Of a stretch of DNA of 64,000 bases, positions 33,680 to 42,067 are shown one piece after another; positions within the stretch are counted from its first letter, which is position 1, and every line of letters starts with the position of its first letter. The stretch is from Aliishimia sp965656085 (lineage in GTDB: Bacteria > Pseudomonadota > Alphaproteobacteria > Rhodobacterales > Rhodobacteraceae), in NCBI GenBank assembly GCA_965656085.1, contig CBFHJA010000007.1, positions 59,053-123,052 of the forward strand, given 5' to 3'. The notes under the pieces were generated by a model that worked only from the letters and a program-made list of their open reading frames with translations, was not told the DNA's origin and made no database searches. Both the position numbers and the translations under genes were made by a program.

Positions 33680-34564
33680 TTATGGATTTTCCAGCCCGGC
33701 CGTGCCGAATTCGAGCCATGCGCGATCCTCCGGCGACAGCATCCGGTCGAGCGCCGTGTCATAGGCCGTCACTTGCTCTTTAGGCAGCCGGCCCTCCCAT
33801 TTGCCACTTGTCCCGCTTTCGAAAAACGCCCTGTCGGACTTGAAGAATCCCTGTCCGCCCGACGGGGCGAAGCGCGCGGCATTGGCTTTCATGTTGTCGA
33901 ACGTGGCCGCGGCGATCAGCGCCTCCATGACGGGGTCCGGGTGCGAGACGCCGAGCAGATCGGCAACCCGGGCGAAGCACCCCGGCAAATCACGGATCAT
34001 GTCGTCGTAGTGAAACAGCGTGACATTGGGACGATCCGCCCACGCCTTGGCCGCCGTGTAGTGCCGCACGATATGCGCCAGCGGCGTGGCATCCATGTCA
34101 TGGCCTTCCGGGCCGCCATCAAGGAACCGGCGGAACATCGTCTCCTCGTCACCCTCCGGAAAGAACAACTCGAACGGGTTGAACGGCATATTCGCCACAT
34201 GGCGGCGCATCGACAGATGGGCGTCGAGCGGGTGGCGGAACACACAAATATACTGTGCCTCAGGATGGTATGGCAGCCCGTCGAGCGGTGTGTGGCTTTT
34301 CAGCGACCGCCGGTGCGTCCAGCCATTGACGCGCGCCGCGACGTCGTCGATCTCGCGAATGCGCACGTCGATCCAAGGCTGTTTGACCGACAACTCGGTC
34401 TCCACCTCCGGATCGCCCGAGAGCAGCAGCGCCGTGATCGTCTGCATCCATGTGGTGCCGCATTTGGCCGGGGTGGCCACGATCACATCGTCGGAACGCA
34501 GGTCAATTCGGTCCCACCGGCGGTTATCCGTCAGCGGGCCCAGATAAAGTCGTCTTTCCGTCAT
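33680..34564 (-). CDS. Sulfotransferase domain protein (PAPS-dependent)
   Basis: 294 residues. Start at 34564 (MTERRLYLGPL). The 5'-phosphosulfate loop TPAKCGTTWMQ and the 3'-phosphate motif ICVFRHPLDAHLSMRRH are both clear, and the C-terminal GKWEG-like segment (SGTSGKWEGRL) matches the PAPS-binding RKGxxGDWK region loosely. It should transfer sulfate from PAPS to a small-molecule hydroxyl or amine; the acceptor is unknown. The cytosolic sulfotransferase fold is common in eukaryotes and scattered in marine bacteria. It sits next to a carboxymuconolactone-decarboxylase-like gene, 59 bases apart on the same strand. Confidence 0.85.
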   Translation of the reverse strand: MTERRLYLGPLTDNRRWDRIDLRSDDVIVATPAKCGTTWMQTITALLLSGDPEVETELSVKQPWIDVRIREIDDVAARVNGWTHRRSLKSHTPLDGLPYHPEAQYICVFRHPLDAHLSMRRHVANMPFNPFELFFPEGDEETMFRRFLDGGPEGHDMDATPLAHIVRHYTAAKAWADRPNVTLFHYDDMIRDLPGCFARVADLLGVSHPDPVMEALIAAATFDNMKANAARFAPSGGQGFFKSDRAFFESGTSGKWEGRLPKEQVTAYDTALDRMLSPEDRAWLEFGTAGLENP

Positions 34565-34623
34565 GGCCCTCTCCCTTCGGCTGGCAGGAAAGCCTTGCAC
34601 GGTCGGGAGCTGTTGCGAAAGGT

Positions 34624-34971
34624 CTATTCGCCGCCAAACTGTTCCCAGGCATCGAGGGCCTCTGCGGCATACATCAGCGACGGGCCGCCGCCCATATAGA
34701 CCGCAACGCCCAGCATCTCCTCGAACTCGGCCCGCGTGGTACCGAGCCGGATCGCGGTCTTTGTATGAAACCCGATGCACCCATCGCAGCGCAGGGCGAT
34801 CGCGATCCCCATCGCAATCAACTCCTTGGTCTTTTCATCGAGCGCGCCCGAGGCCGTTGCGCCAGCGGCCATCGCGGAAAACCCTTTCATGGTGTCGGGG
34901 ATGCCTTTGCGCAAGCTGCCGACATGTTTGGAGATATTCTCGGTCAATGCAGGGTAGGATGTGAGGGACAT
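34624..34971 (-). CDS. Carboxymuconolactone decarboxylase family protein (AhpD-like)
   Basis: 115 residues. An all-helical CMD domain with the redox motif RCDGCIGFHTKTA, a C-x-x-C followed by His as in AhpD, indicates peroxidase or disulfide-reductase activity rather than ring decarboxylation. Family size is normal. It lies upstream of the sulfotransferase gene and may share its transcript. No peroxiredoxin gene is adjacent. Confidence 0.85.
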   Translation of the reverse strand: MSLTSYPALTENISKHVGSLRKGIPDTMKGFSAMAAGATASGALDEKTKELIAMGIAIALRCDGCIGFHTKTAIRLGTTRAEFEEMLGVAVYMGGGPSLMYAAEALDAWEQFGGE

Positions 34972-35089
34972 GGCGGGCCTTTTCGATACGGTTGCTATGT
35001 GGGCCTAGCATGGGGAGCGGGCACGCCGGTTTGAGATGGATCAAACGGGACGCTACCGGGGCGGGTGTGCCTTTTGTCCGGCGCGCATG

Positions 35090-35115
35090 AAAAAAGGGCG
35101 CCCCGAGGGACGCCC
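35090..35115 (-). terminator. Terminator after tsf
   Basis: On the minus strand GGGCGTCCC tc GGGGCGCCC is followed by TTTTTTC. It lies 25 bases after the tsf stop and ends the rpsB-tsf transcript. Confidence 0.85.
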
Positions 35116-35140
35116 TTGCAAGACTGGTCTGGGGAAGGTC

Positions 35141-36016
35141 TTAGCCTTGGGCCGCCTTCGCGACCTCTTCGGCGAAGTTCTCTTCTTTCTTCTCAATCCC
35201 CTCGCCCACTTCAAGGCGCACAAAGCCGGTGATCGTCGCGCCGGCTTCCTTGGCCGCGGCCTCGACGGTGAGGTCCGGGTTGACCACGAAGGACTGGTTC
35301 AGAAGCGTGCTTTCGGCGACGAATTTCTTCATCCGGCCGATGATCATCTTCTCGATCACCTGCTCGGGTTTGCCGGATTCGCGGGCGATGTCCATCTGCA
35401 CGGCCTTTTCCTTCTCGACCACGGACGGGTCGAGATCATCCTCGCCGAGCGCAGCCGGGTTCACCGCGGCGATGTGCATCGCGACCTGCTTGCCGAACGC
35501 CTCGTCACCGCCCGTCATGGCCACGATCACACCGATCTTGCCCATACCGCCGGTGGCCGCGTTGTGAACATAGGACACCACGGTATCACCCGAGAGTTTC
35601 GACATGCGGCGGAGCGTCATGTTCTCGCCAATGGTCGCGATCTTGTCGGTGATCGTATCGGCCACGGTCTTGCCGCCCATATCGGCAGCGGCCAGCGCCT
35701 CGACATCATCCACGGTCAGCGCCGCATCCGCGATCTTGCCAACCATCTCCTGGAATTCGGCGTTCTTGGCCACGAAGTCGGTCTCCGCGTTCACCTCAAC
35801 GGCGACCCCCGTGCCCCCGTCCACGACGACGGCCACAAGGCCCTCGGCGGCGGTGCGGCCGGATTTCTTCGCGGCTTTCGCCAGACCCTTGGTGCGCAGC
35901 CAGTCCACGGCGGCGTCCATGTCACCGTCGTTTTCCGTCAGCGCCTTCTTGGCGTCCATCATGCCTGCGCCTGTGCTGTCGCGCAGTTCTTTAACCATTG
36001 CTGCTGTGATTGCCAT
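35141..36016 (-). CDS. tsf: Translation elongation factor Ts
   Basis: 291 residues. It is the guanine nucleotide exchange factor for EF-Tu. The N-terminal UBA-like domain (VKELRDSTGAGMMDAKKALTENDGD) and the core with FVAKNAEF and the TDFV contact (NAETDFVAKN) are intact. It follows rpsB, the universal order. Confidence 0.98.
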   Translation of the reverse strand: MAITAAMVKELRDSTGAGMMDAKKALTENDGDMDAAVDWLRTKGLAKAAKKSGRTAAEGLVAVVVDGGTGVAVEVNAETDFVAKNAEFQEMVGKIADAALTVDDVEALAAADMGGKTVADTITDKIATIGENMTLRRMSKLSGDTVVSYVHNAATGGMGKIGVIVAMTGGDEAFGKQVAMHIAAVNPAALGEDDLDPSVVEKEKAVQMDIARESGKPEQVIEKMIIGRMKKFVAESTLLNQSFVVNPDLTVEAAAKEAGATITGFVRLEVGEGIEKKEENFAEEVAKAAQG

Positions 36017-36046
36017 CTCTTGGCTCTCCTCAAATGGAACGTGATC

Positions 36047-36068
36047 GGGACAGGCTCTAGCCTGCCCC
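36047..36068 (-). promoter_or_regulatory. Hairpin between rpsB and tsf
   Basis: An inverted repeat, GGGACAGGC tcta GCCTGCCCC (one mismatch), lies in the 80-base gap. There is no T-tract, so it is more likely an mRNA processing or stability element than a terminator. Confidence 0.45.
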
Positions 36069-36096
36069 TCGTATCAGTTTGATGACGGTGCCGGGC

Positions 36097-36882
36097 TTAT
36101 GCCTCGGCGGGTGTCTCTGCGGCTGCCTCTTCGACAACGGCGTCCTCGGCGGGCACATCTTCCATCGCGCCCAGATCAACGCCAGCGGCACCCATTTGTG
36201 CGGTCATACCGTCAAGCGCGGCGCGGGAGGCCAGATCGCAGTAGAGCGAGATCGCGCGGGAGGCGTCGTCATTGCCCGGGATCGGGTAGTCGATTCCGTC
36301 GGGCGAGCAATTGGTGTCGACCACGGCCACGATCGGGATCCCGAGCTTTTGGGCTTCGGCCACGGCCAGAGCTTCTTTTTTCACGTCGATGATGAACAGA
36401 AGGTCTGGACGGCCGCCCATTTCAGCGATCCCGCCGAGCGAAGCTTGCAGTTTGTACTGGTCACGCTCCATGCCGAGGCGCTCTTTCTTGGTGAGGCCCT
36501 CAAAGCCATTCGCGGCCTGCTCATCAATGTTCTTGAGACGCTGGATCGACTGGGAGACGGTCTGCCAGTTGGTCAGTGTGCCACCGAGCCAGCGGTGGTT
36601 CATATAATACTGTGCGCATTTCTCGGCGGCATCGGCGATCGGGCCAGAGGCCTGACGCTTGGTGCCGACGAACAGCACGCGGCCATTCTTTGCGACGGTA
36701 TCGCGGATCACTTGCAGCGCCTGATCAAGCATCGGGACCGTCTGGGTGAGGTCCATGATGTGGATGCCGTTGCGATCACCATAGATATACTGCCCCATTT
36801 TCGGGTTCCAGCGTTGGGTCTGGTGGCCAAAGTGGACGCCGGCTTCGAGCAGCTGGCGCATGGTAAACTCAGGGAGAGCCAT
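36097..36882 (-). CDS. rpsB: 30S ribosomal protein S2
   Basis: 261 residues. Signature segments: TMRQLLEAGVHFGHQTQRWNPKM near the start (in part GVHFGHQTQRWNP) and the C-terminal PIVAVVDTNCSPDGIDYPIPGNDDA block. A 30-residue acidic/Ala-rich tail (EDVPAEDAVVEEAAAETPAEA, in part) extends beyond the E. coli form, as in relatives. Starts the rpsB-tsf operon. Confidence 0.98.
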   Translation of the reverse strand: MALPEFTMRQLLEAGVHFGHQTQRWNPKMGQYIYGDRNGIHIMDLTQTVPMLDQALQVIRDTVAKNGRVLFVGTKRQASGPIADAAEKCAQYYMNHRWLGGTLTNWQTVSQSIQRLKNIDEQAANGFEGLTKKERLGMERDQYKLQASLGGIAEMGGRPDLLFIIDVKKEALAVAEAQKLGIPIVAVVDTNCSPDGIDYPIPGNDDASRAISLYCDLASRAALDGMTAQMGAAGVDLGAMEDVPAEDAVVEEAAAETPAEA

Positions 36883-37030
36883 GTTTCTTTTTCCTTTCCG
36901 GTTTCAAGCCTATGGCGGGGTGTCTCAGCCCATCTTCGGGCCAACCGGCGGACGCGTGCAGGATGTCTCCCCGCAACGGCCCAACCCCACCAGCGGAGTT
37001 CGTGGGCGCGCGTATAGAGGCGGCGTCAGG

Positions 37031-37858
37031 CTATTGCAAGCCCGAAACGAGCCCCGCCCGCACCTGCGCCTCCGCTGCCGCAGCAAGGTGCTTGCGGTCG
37101 GGGAAGGCCGAGATCGGCAGCGGTCGGTGATAGATCACTTCAACCGCGCCTTGTCTGCGGGCGGCCAGCGTGTGCAGCAAATGCGGCCCGAAGCCGGTCT
37201 CGCCCCACCAGCCGTAAAAGCGCGCCGGTTCGCCACAGGGCGCGCGGTAGATTACCGTCACCGGCTGGATGCGCAATTCGTCCTTCAAGTGATCATTTAA
37301 GAACGGCTCGAAAAGCGTTGTTTTGAAGGGTAAAACACGCAACCCATCAGTGCTGGTTCCTTCCGGGAAAAAGACCAGTCGGTGCCCGGCATGGAGGCGA
37401 TCTTCAAGAAGCTTTGCCTGCGCACGCGCCTGTTTGCGATTTCGCTCGATGAACACCGTCCCAGTCGCCCGCGCGAGCCATCCGATGCCGGGCCAGCCTG
37501 AAACCTCAGCCTTGGAGACGAAATAGACCGGCACGGCGGCATTCAGGGTGAAAATATCCAGCCAAGAGGCATGATTGGCCACCATCGCGCCAGCGCCGCG
37601 CAGGGCCGCGCCATGGCGCGTGTAGCGCAGGCCCATGATCCGCAGCGCGCCGCGACACACCGCGACCGTGATATGCGGGGTCACCGGGCGATGCAGACCA
37701 AAGAGCGGGCGCTCGATCAGACGGAGCACAAGCAGCACTGCGAGCCCACCGAAGACCAGCGTGGCCAGCGGCACGGCCCGCAACAGCGCCCGCGTCCAGC
37801 CCGCGAGCCCGGGCGCGCGAAACTCCGGCTCGGGCACCTCGTTCCATGTGGTGCTCAT
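37031..37858 (-). CDS. 1-acyl-glycerol-3-phosphate-type acyltransferase, probable OlsA
   Basis: 275 residues. Start at 37858 (MSTTWNEVPEP), overlapping the stop of the preceding gene by four bases. One or two N-terminal membrane segments are followed by the PlsC motifs NHASWLDIF (NHx4D) and FFPEGTSTDG. PlsC-family enzymes acylate lysophosphatidate; a second group (OlsA) O-acylates lyso-ornithine lipid. Because it is coupled to an OlsB-like gene, I favour ornithine-lipid synthesis at the inner membrane. Confidence 0.85.
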   Translation of the reverse strand: MSTTWNEVPEPEFRAPGLAGWTRALLRAVPLATLVFGGLAVLLVLRLIERPLFGLHRPVTPHITVAVCRGALRIMGLRYTRHGAALRGAGAMVANHASWLDIFTLNAAVPVYFVSKAEVSGWPGIGWLARATGTVFIERNRKQARAQAKLLEDRLHAGHRLVFFPEGTSTDGLRVLPFKTTLFEPFLNDHLKDELRIQPVTVIYRAPCGEPARFYGWWGETGFGPHLLHTLAARRQGAVEVIYHRPLPISAFPDRKHLAAAAEAQVRAGLVSGLQ

Positions 37859-38637
37859 CGGATGCCCGCCTTGAACCGCGCAGCATGGCGGGCATTGAGC
37901 CGCGCCGTGTCCATGATCATGCAAACGTCTACGCAGTTGAAATCATGGTCGATATAGGCCCCCTCCCCGACCATGCCACCAAGCCGCAGGTAGGATTTGA
38001 TCAGGCTCGGCATCGCGATCATCGCCGCCCGGCGGTCGAGTTCCGCCTCGGCGATCAGGTCCATGCGTTGGAAGGGCGCGGCACGGGGGCGCAAATGAGC
38101 CGGCGCGAGGTGGCGGTGATGCAGCAGGCTGAGCGCCTGCGCATGGACCTGCAGGTCCGTGCCCTTGAGGCTCGCCACGCCGAAAAGCACCTCCGCGCCG
38201 GTCGCGGCCACATAGCGCGCAAGGCCGGTCCAGAGATGGAACATGGCCGTGCCGGAACGGTAGTCGGCGCGCACACAGGACCGACCCATTTCCAGAAGGC
38301 GCCGCCCGGAGGCCAGAAGCGGCGCCAGATCGTATTCGGAGGCGGAGTAAAAGCCGGGCCCGGTTTCGGCCCGGTCGTCCGGCAGCACTCGATACACGCC
38401 GACAGGCGCACTCGTGGCGGTCTCGCGCAGGATCAGGTGGTCGGAGACAGCATCGAAGACATCGGTTTCGAGGCGGGCCGCATGATCCACCCCCGGCCCG
38501 TCGCCGCCAAGCTCGCGGACGAAGACCTCGTAGCGCAGCGCCTGCGCGTCACGCAGTTCGGCCGCGCTGCGGGCAAGTGACAAGGACAGCCCGTCCGTCT
38601 CGAAGGCGATGTCGAAGGCAATATCATGTGCGGGCAT
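37855..38637 (-). CDS. olsB: GNAT-type hydroxyacyl-ACP:ornithine N-acyltransferase, probable OlsB
   Basis: 260 residues. Start at 38637 (MPAHDIAFDIAFE); the longer open frame to 38751 lacks family similarity. It matches the hemolysin-like/OlsB acyltransferase group: AAELRDAQALRYEVFVRELGG, LLEMGRSCVRADYRSGTAMFHLW and the C-terminal LIKSYLRLGGMVGEGAYIDHDFNCVDVCMIMD block (quoted in part as GEGAYIDHDFNCVDV). OlsB attaches 3-hydroxy fatty acid to ornithine, making lyso-ornithine lipid for the next gene. Such phosphorus-free lipids often rise in phosphate limitation. A CtrA-like site lies 136 bases upstream. Confidence 0.88.
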   Translation of the reverse strand: MPAHDIAFDIAFETDGLSLSLARSAAELRDAQALRYEVFVRELGGDGPGVDHAARLETDVFDAVSDHLILRETATSAPVGVYRVLPDDRAETGPGFYSASEYDLAPLLASGRRLLEMGRSCVRADYRSGTAMFHLWTGLARYVAATGAEVLFGVASLKGTDLQVHAQALSLLHHRHLAPAHLRPRAAPFQRMDLIAEAELDRRAAMIAMPSLIKSYLRLGGMVGEGAYIDHDFNCVDVCMIMDTARLNARHAARFKAGIR

Positions 38638-38772
38638 AGGCGCGTGACCGGTCCGTGCGGGTTGCGCCTGATTAGCGATGCGTCCGCCGGATGGCAATGC
38701 GGCCGCGGGCGCGGGGCAAAATTGCTGCGGTTCGAATATTTTTTTCGCCAACTCGTCAAAACCGCCGCGGCG

Positions 38773-38787
38773 TTAACCTTTCCTAAA
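38773..38787. promoter_or_regulatory. CtrA-like site TTAA-N7-TAAA
   Basis: TTAACCTTTCCTAAA differs by one base from the CtrA consensus TTAA-N7-TTAA. It lies upstream of olsB, just past the stop of the DUF3553 gene. One such match is only suggestive. Confidence 0.3.
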
Positions 38788-38793
38788 TGATGT

Positions 38794-38976
38794 TCAGGAA
38801 TCAAAGATAGGAATAAGGGCGACACGGGTGCCATCCAGCACCACCTTGCCCTCATCGGGAAAGTTCACCGTCACCTTCCCGTTGATATTCGATTGCACCT
38901 GCCCGAGCCCCCATTCGGGAAAATCAGGATGCTGAACGCGCATACCCGGCGCAAGAAGGGAAGTCAGATCGTTCAT
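38794..38976 (-). CDS. DUF3553 domain small protein
   Basis: 60 residues, start at 38976 (MNDLTSLLAPGMRV). The pattern PGMRVQHPDFPEWGLGQVQS and VNFPDEGKVVLD resembles the small SH3-like/CarD-type beta domain of DUF3553, found alone or in UvrD-type helicases (PcrA C-terminus), where it contacts RNA polymerase or DNA. The role is unknown. It is divergent from chpT with 28 bases between the starts. Confidence 0.75.
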   Translation of the reverse strand: MNDLTSLLAPGMRVQHPDFPEWGLGQVQSNINGKVTVNFPDEGKVVLDGTRVALIPIFDS

Positions 38977-39004
38977 GTGCGGTCTCCAGGGAGTAAATGG
39001 TGCA

Positions 39005-39601
39005 ATGCAGACACGACCCGACATCGCAGCCTTGATCGGCAGCCGTATATGCCATGATCTAATCTCGCCCATCGGCGCAATCAACAACGGGTTGGAACTT
39101 CTGGAAATGGCCGGCGGCACAGAAGGGCCGGAACTGGGATTGATCAGCGACAGCGTGAACAACGCAAGCGCGCGTATCCGCTTTTTCCGCCTCGCCTTCG
39201 GCGCTGCCTCCAGCGCGGAGGTTTCGGTGCAGGACGTGCGCAGCGTGCTCTACGACATAACCGACGGCACCCGTCTTTCTGTCCGCTGGGACAAGGACAC
39301 CCCGACCCCGCGCGCCGATGTGCGCCTCGCCCTGCTCGCCGAGCAATGCCTCGAAAGTGCGATGCCCTTCGGCGGGCAGATCACAATCGGACAAGAGCCC
39401 GGCGGGCCGTGGTGCATCAGCGGCACGGCAGACAGGCTCAAGATCGACACGCCCCTCTGGACAATTCTCGCCGACGGTCAGATCCCGGCCGATCTGACCG
39501 CCACCCATGTGCATTTCGCGCTTCTCACCCTGCATTGCCGCGACATGCAGCGTGCCATTCAGACCACGCTTGGCGAGACGCAGATTGAAATTCGGTTCTG
39601 A
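39005..39601 (+). CDS. chpT: Histidine phosphotransferase ChpT
   Basis: 198 residues. Start at 39005 (MQTRPDIAALIG). The helical part has the phospho-accepting His17 in RICHDLISPIGAINNGLELLE, matching ChpT, followed by a degenerate HATPase-like domain that does not bind ATP in characterised members. ChpT passes phosphate from the hybrid kinase CckA to CtrA; in roseobacters this pathway controls motility, gene transfer agents and quorum-linked traits. cckA and ctrA lie outside the window. Confidence 0.9.
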   Translation: MQTRPDIAALIGSRICHDLISPIGAINNGLELLEMAGGTEGPELGLISDSVNNASARIRFFRLAFGAASSAEVSVQDVRSVLYDITDGTRLSVRWDKDTPTPRADVRLALLAEQCLESAMPFGGQITIGQEPGGPWCISGTADRLKIDTPLWTILADGQIPADLTATHVHFALLTLHCRDMQRAIQTTLGETQIEIRF

Positions 39602-39609
39602 AGGCCGCG

Positions 39610-40875
39610 TCAGGTGCGAACCGTCCCGTCGCCGGTCACGAGGTATTTGAACGAGGTCAATTGCGCCGCACCCACCGGGCCGCGCGCATGCATCTTGCCC
39701 GTCGCGATGCCGATCTCCGCACCCATGCCGAACTCGCCACCATCGGCGAATTGGGTCGAGGCATTGTGCATCAGGATCGCGCTGTCGAGCCGTTCGAAGA
39801 ACCGCGCCGCGCTGTCTGCGTGCTCAGTGAGGATGCAATCGGTGTGATCGGAGCCATAGCGCCGGATATGGGCAATCGCGGCGCCCAGATCGGGCACCAC
39901 TTTGGCGGCGATATCCATGTCGAGATATTCGCGGCCCCAATCGTTGTCCGTCGCCGGGATCACACCATCGATTTGTTGCAGTAATGCATCGCCATGCACG
40001 CGCACCCCGGCCTCGATCAGGGCCCGGATAATCCCCTGCCCCACGGTCGGCACCGCGGCCTGATGGATCAGCAGACATTCTGCGGCACCGCAAATCCCGG
40101 TGCGCCGGGTCTTGGCGTTAAGCACGATTTGCAGCGATTTGACCGGGTCGGCGCTCTCATCGACGAAAATATGCACGATCCCCTCGAGATGGGCGAATAC
40201 CGGCACGCGGGCCTCGCGCTGCACCAGTCCCACCAGACCCTTGCCGCCGCGCGGCACGATCACGTCGATCGTACCCGTCATGGTGAGCATTTCGGAGACC
40301 GCTGCCCGGTCGCGGGTCGGCACAAGCTGGATCGCCGACTCGGGCAGACCCGCATCGCGCACCCCCTGCACCATCGCCGCATGGATCGCGGACGACGAAT
40401 GAAAGCTCTCGGAACCGCCGCGCAGGATCACCGCATTGCCTGCCTTGAGACACAGCGCGCCCGCATCGGCGGTCACGTTAGGGCGGCTTTCATAGATCAC
40501 CCCCACCACACCGAGCGGGGTGCGCACGCGTTTGATATGCAGCCCCGAAGGCTGGTCCCATTCGGCCAGCACCTCGCCCACCGGATCGGGCTGCCCCGCC
40601 ACCGCGCGCAGCCCGTCCACCATGCCCTGAATCCGCGCCTCATCGAGCATCAGCCGGTCCATCATCGCCGGGCTCAGCCCCTTGTCGCGCCCATAGTCGA
40701 GATCCTTGGCATTGGCCGCAATGATCTCTGCGCGGGACGCCCAGACATGCTCTGCCGCAGCGATCAGCGCCGCCCGCTTGCTCTCCGCAGAGGCAAAGGC
40801 CAACTCCGCCGCCGCCGCCTTCGCAGCCTGCCCGATCTCTGTCATGACAGCGGGAATATCCGTGATGTCTTTCAT
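39610..40875 (-). CDS. proA: Glutamate-5-semialdehyde dehydrogenase
   Basis: 421 residues. It reduces glutamyl-5-phosphate to the semialdehyde with NADPH, the second step of proline synthesis. The catalytic Cys is in AKTRRTGICGAAECLL. GGSESFHSSSAI and VPRGGKGLVGLVQ mark the nucleotide-binding fold. It follows proB on the same strand, 85 bases away, and converges with chpT at 9 bases. Confidence 0.97.
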   Translation of the reverse strand: MKDITDIPAVMTEIGQAAKAAAAELAFASAESKRAALIAAAEHVWASRAEIIAANAKDLDYGRDKGLSPAMMDRLMLDEARIQGMVDGLRAVAGQPDPVGEVLAEWDQPSGLHIKRVRTPLGVVGVIYESRPNVTADAGALCLKAGNAVILRGGSESFHSSSAIHAAMVQGVRDAGLPESAIQLVPTRDRAAVSEMLTMTGTIDVIVPRGGKGLVGLVQREARVPVFAHLEGIVHIFVDESADPVKSLQIVLNAKTRRTGICGAAECLLIHQAAVPTVGQGIIRALIEAGVRVHGDALLQQIDGVIPATDNDWGREYLDMDIAAKVVPDLGAAIAHIRRYGSDHTDCILTEHADSAARFFERLDSAILMHNASTQFADGGEFGMGAEIGIATGKMHARGPVGAAQLTSFKYLVTGDGTVRT

Positions 40876-40960
40876 GGCAAACGCCCCCGGTTGTGCGTGG
40901 TTCGGCAGGTGTACAGAACCGCGCCGCCTCGCTCAATGCTCTTTTGAGACGCGCGGCGCC

Positions 40961-42067
40961 TCAGAGCGCCATGTCGTCGCGATGGACAAGCGCGGCGCGC
41001 CCCGGATAGCCGAGGATCGCTTCGATTTCCGACGAATGGTGCCCGGCGATCCGGGCCGCCTCATCCGCCGTGTAGCGCGCGAGGCCAAGGCCGATTTGGT
41101 GCCCGTCCGGTGCCAGAAGCGCGACCGGATCACCGCGTCCGAAGGCGCCGGAGACCTGCTTGACCCCCGCAGGCAGCAGGCTGTTGCCTTGCGTCAGTGC
41201 CCGAGCGGCCCCAGCATCGAGATGAACCTGCCCGCGCGGTTTCATTGCGCCAATCCAGCGCTTGCGGGCCGCATGTGGATCAAGCGTGGCCGTGAACCAC
41301 GTGGCCGGTGCACCGCGCTCCAGAGCGTCCAGCGGGCGCAGAGTGCTGCCTTCGGTGATCGCCATCGCACAGCCCGCCGCCGTCGCGGTTTTAGCCGCCA
41401 TCAGTTTGGTTTTCATGCCGCCCTTGCTCAGACCCGAGCCGGCATCTCCCGCCATCGCCTCGATCTCCGCCGTAATCTGGTCGATCACATCAAAGCGGAT
41501 TGCATCGGGGGCCTGCTGCGGATTGGCCGAATAAAACCCGTCCACATCGGAGAGCAGCACGAGCACATCGGCGCCAACCGTCGCGGCGACCTGCGCGGCG
41601 AGGCGGTCATTGTCGCCGAAACGGATTTCGTCCGTCGCAACCGTGTCATTCTCGTTGACGATCGGGACCACGCCAAGCGAAAGCAATGTCTCCAGCGTGG
41701 CGCGGGAGTTCAGGTAGCGGCGGCGGTCTGTGCTGTCTTCCAGCGTCACAAGCACCTGCGCCGTGGTCAAACCGTGCGGTGCCAACGCCTCCTCATAGGC
41801 GCGCGCAAGGCGGATCTGACCCACCGCCGCGGCCGCCTGCGATTGCTCGAGCGGCAGGGTCCGCGCTGGCAGGCCCAGAACGCCGCGTCCCAGCGCAATC
41901 GAGCCGGACGAGACAAGGATCACGTCCTGCCCCCGGGCTTTGAGCGCGGTCACATCCTGCGCCAATCCATGCAGCCAATCGGTCCGCAGAGCGCCGCTGG
42001 ACTTGTCCACCAGCAGGGCCGAGCCAATCTTGATCACGATGCGTTTGGCCGCGGTCAGGGTCGCCAT
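40961..42067 (-). CDS. proB: Glutamate 5-kinase with PUA domain
   Basis: 368 residues. The amino-acid-kinase domain (RIVIKIGSALLVD, ILVSSGSIALGRGVLGL, VPIVNENDTVATDEI, GMKTKLMAAKTATAAG) phosphorylates glutamate and is normally feedback-inhibited by proline. A C-terminal PUA domain (about 275-360) is present as in E. coli. Its start overlaps the end of obg by 13 bases, so obg-proB-proA are likely one transcript. Confidence 0.97.
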   Translation of the reverse strand: MATLTAAKRIVIKIGSALLVDKSSGALRTDWLHGLAQDVTALKARGQDVILVSSGSIALGRGVLGLPARTLPLEQSQAAAAVGQIRLARAYEEALAPHGLTTAQVLVTLEDSTDRRRYLNSRATLETLLSLGVVPIVNENDTVATDEIRFGDNDRLAAQVAATVGADVLVLLSDVDGFYSANPQQAPDAIRFDVIDQITAEIEAMAGDAGSGLSKGGMKTKLMAAKTATAAGCAMAITEGSTLRPLDALERGAPATWFTATLDPHAARKRWIGAMKPRGQVHLDAGAARALTQGNSLLPAGVKQVSGAFGRGDPVALLAPDGHQIGLGLARYTADEAARIAGHHSSEIEAILGYPGRAALVHRDDMAL

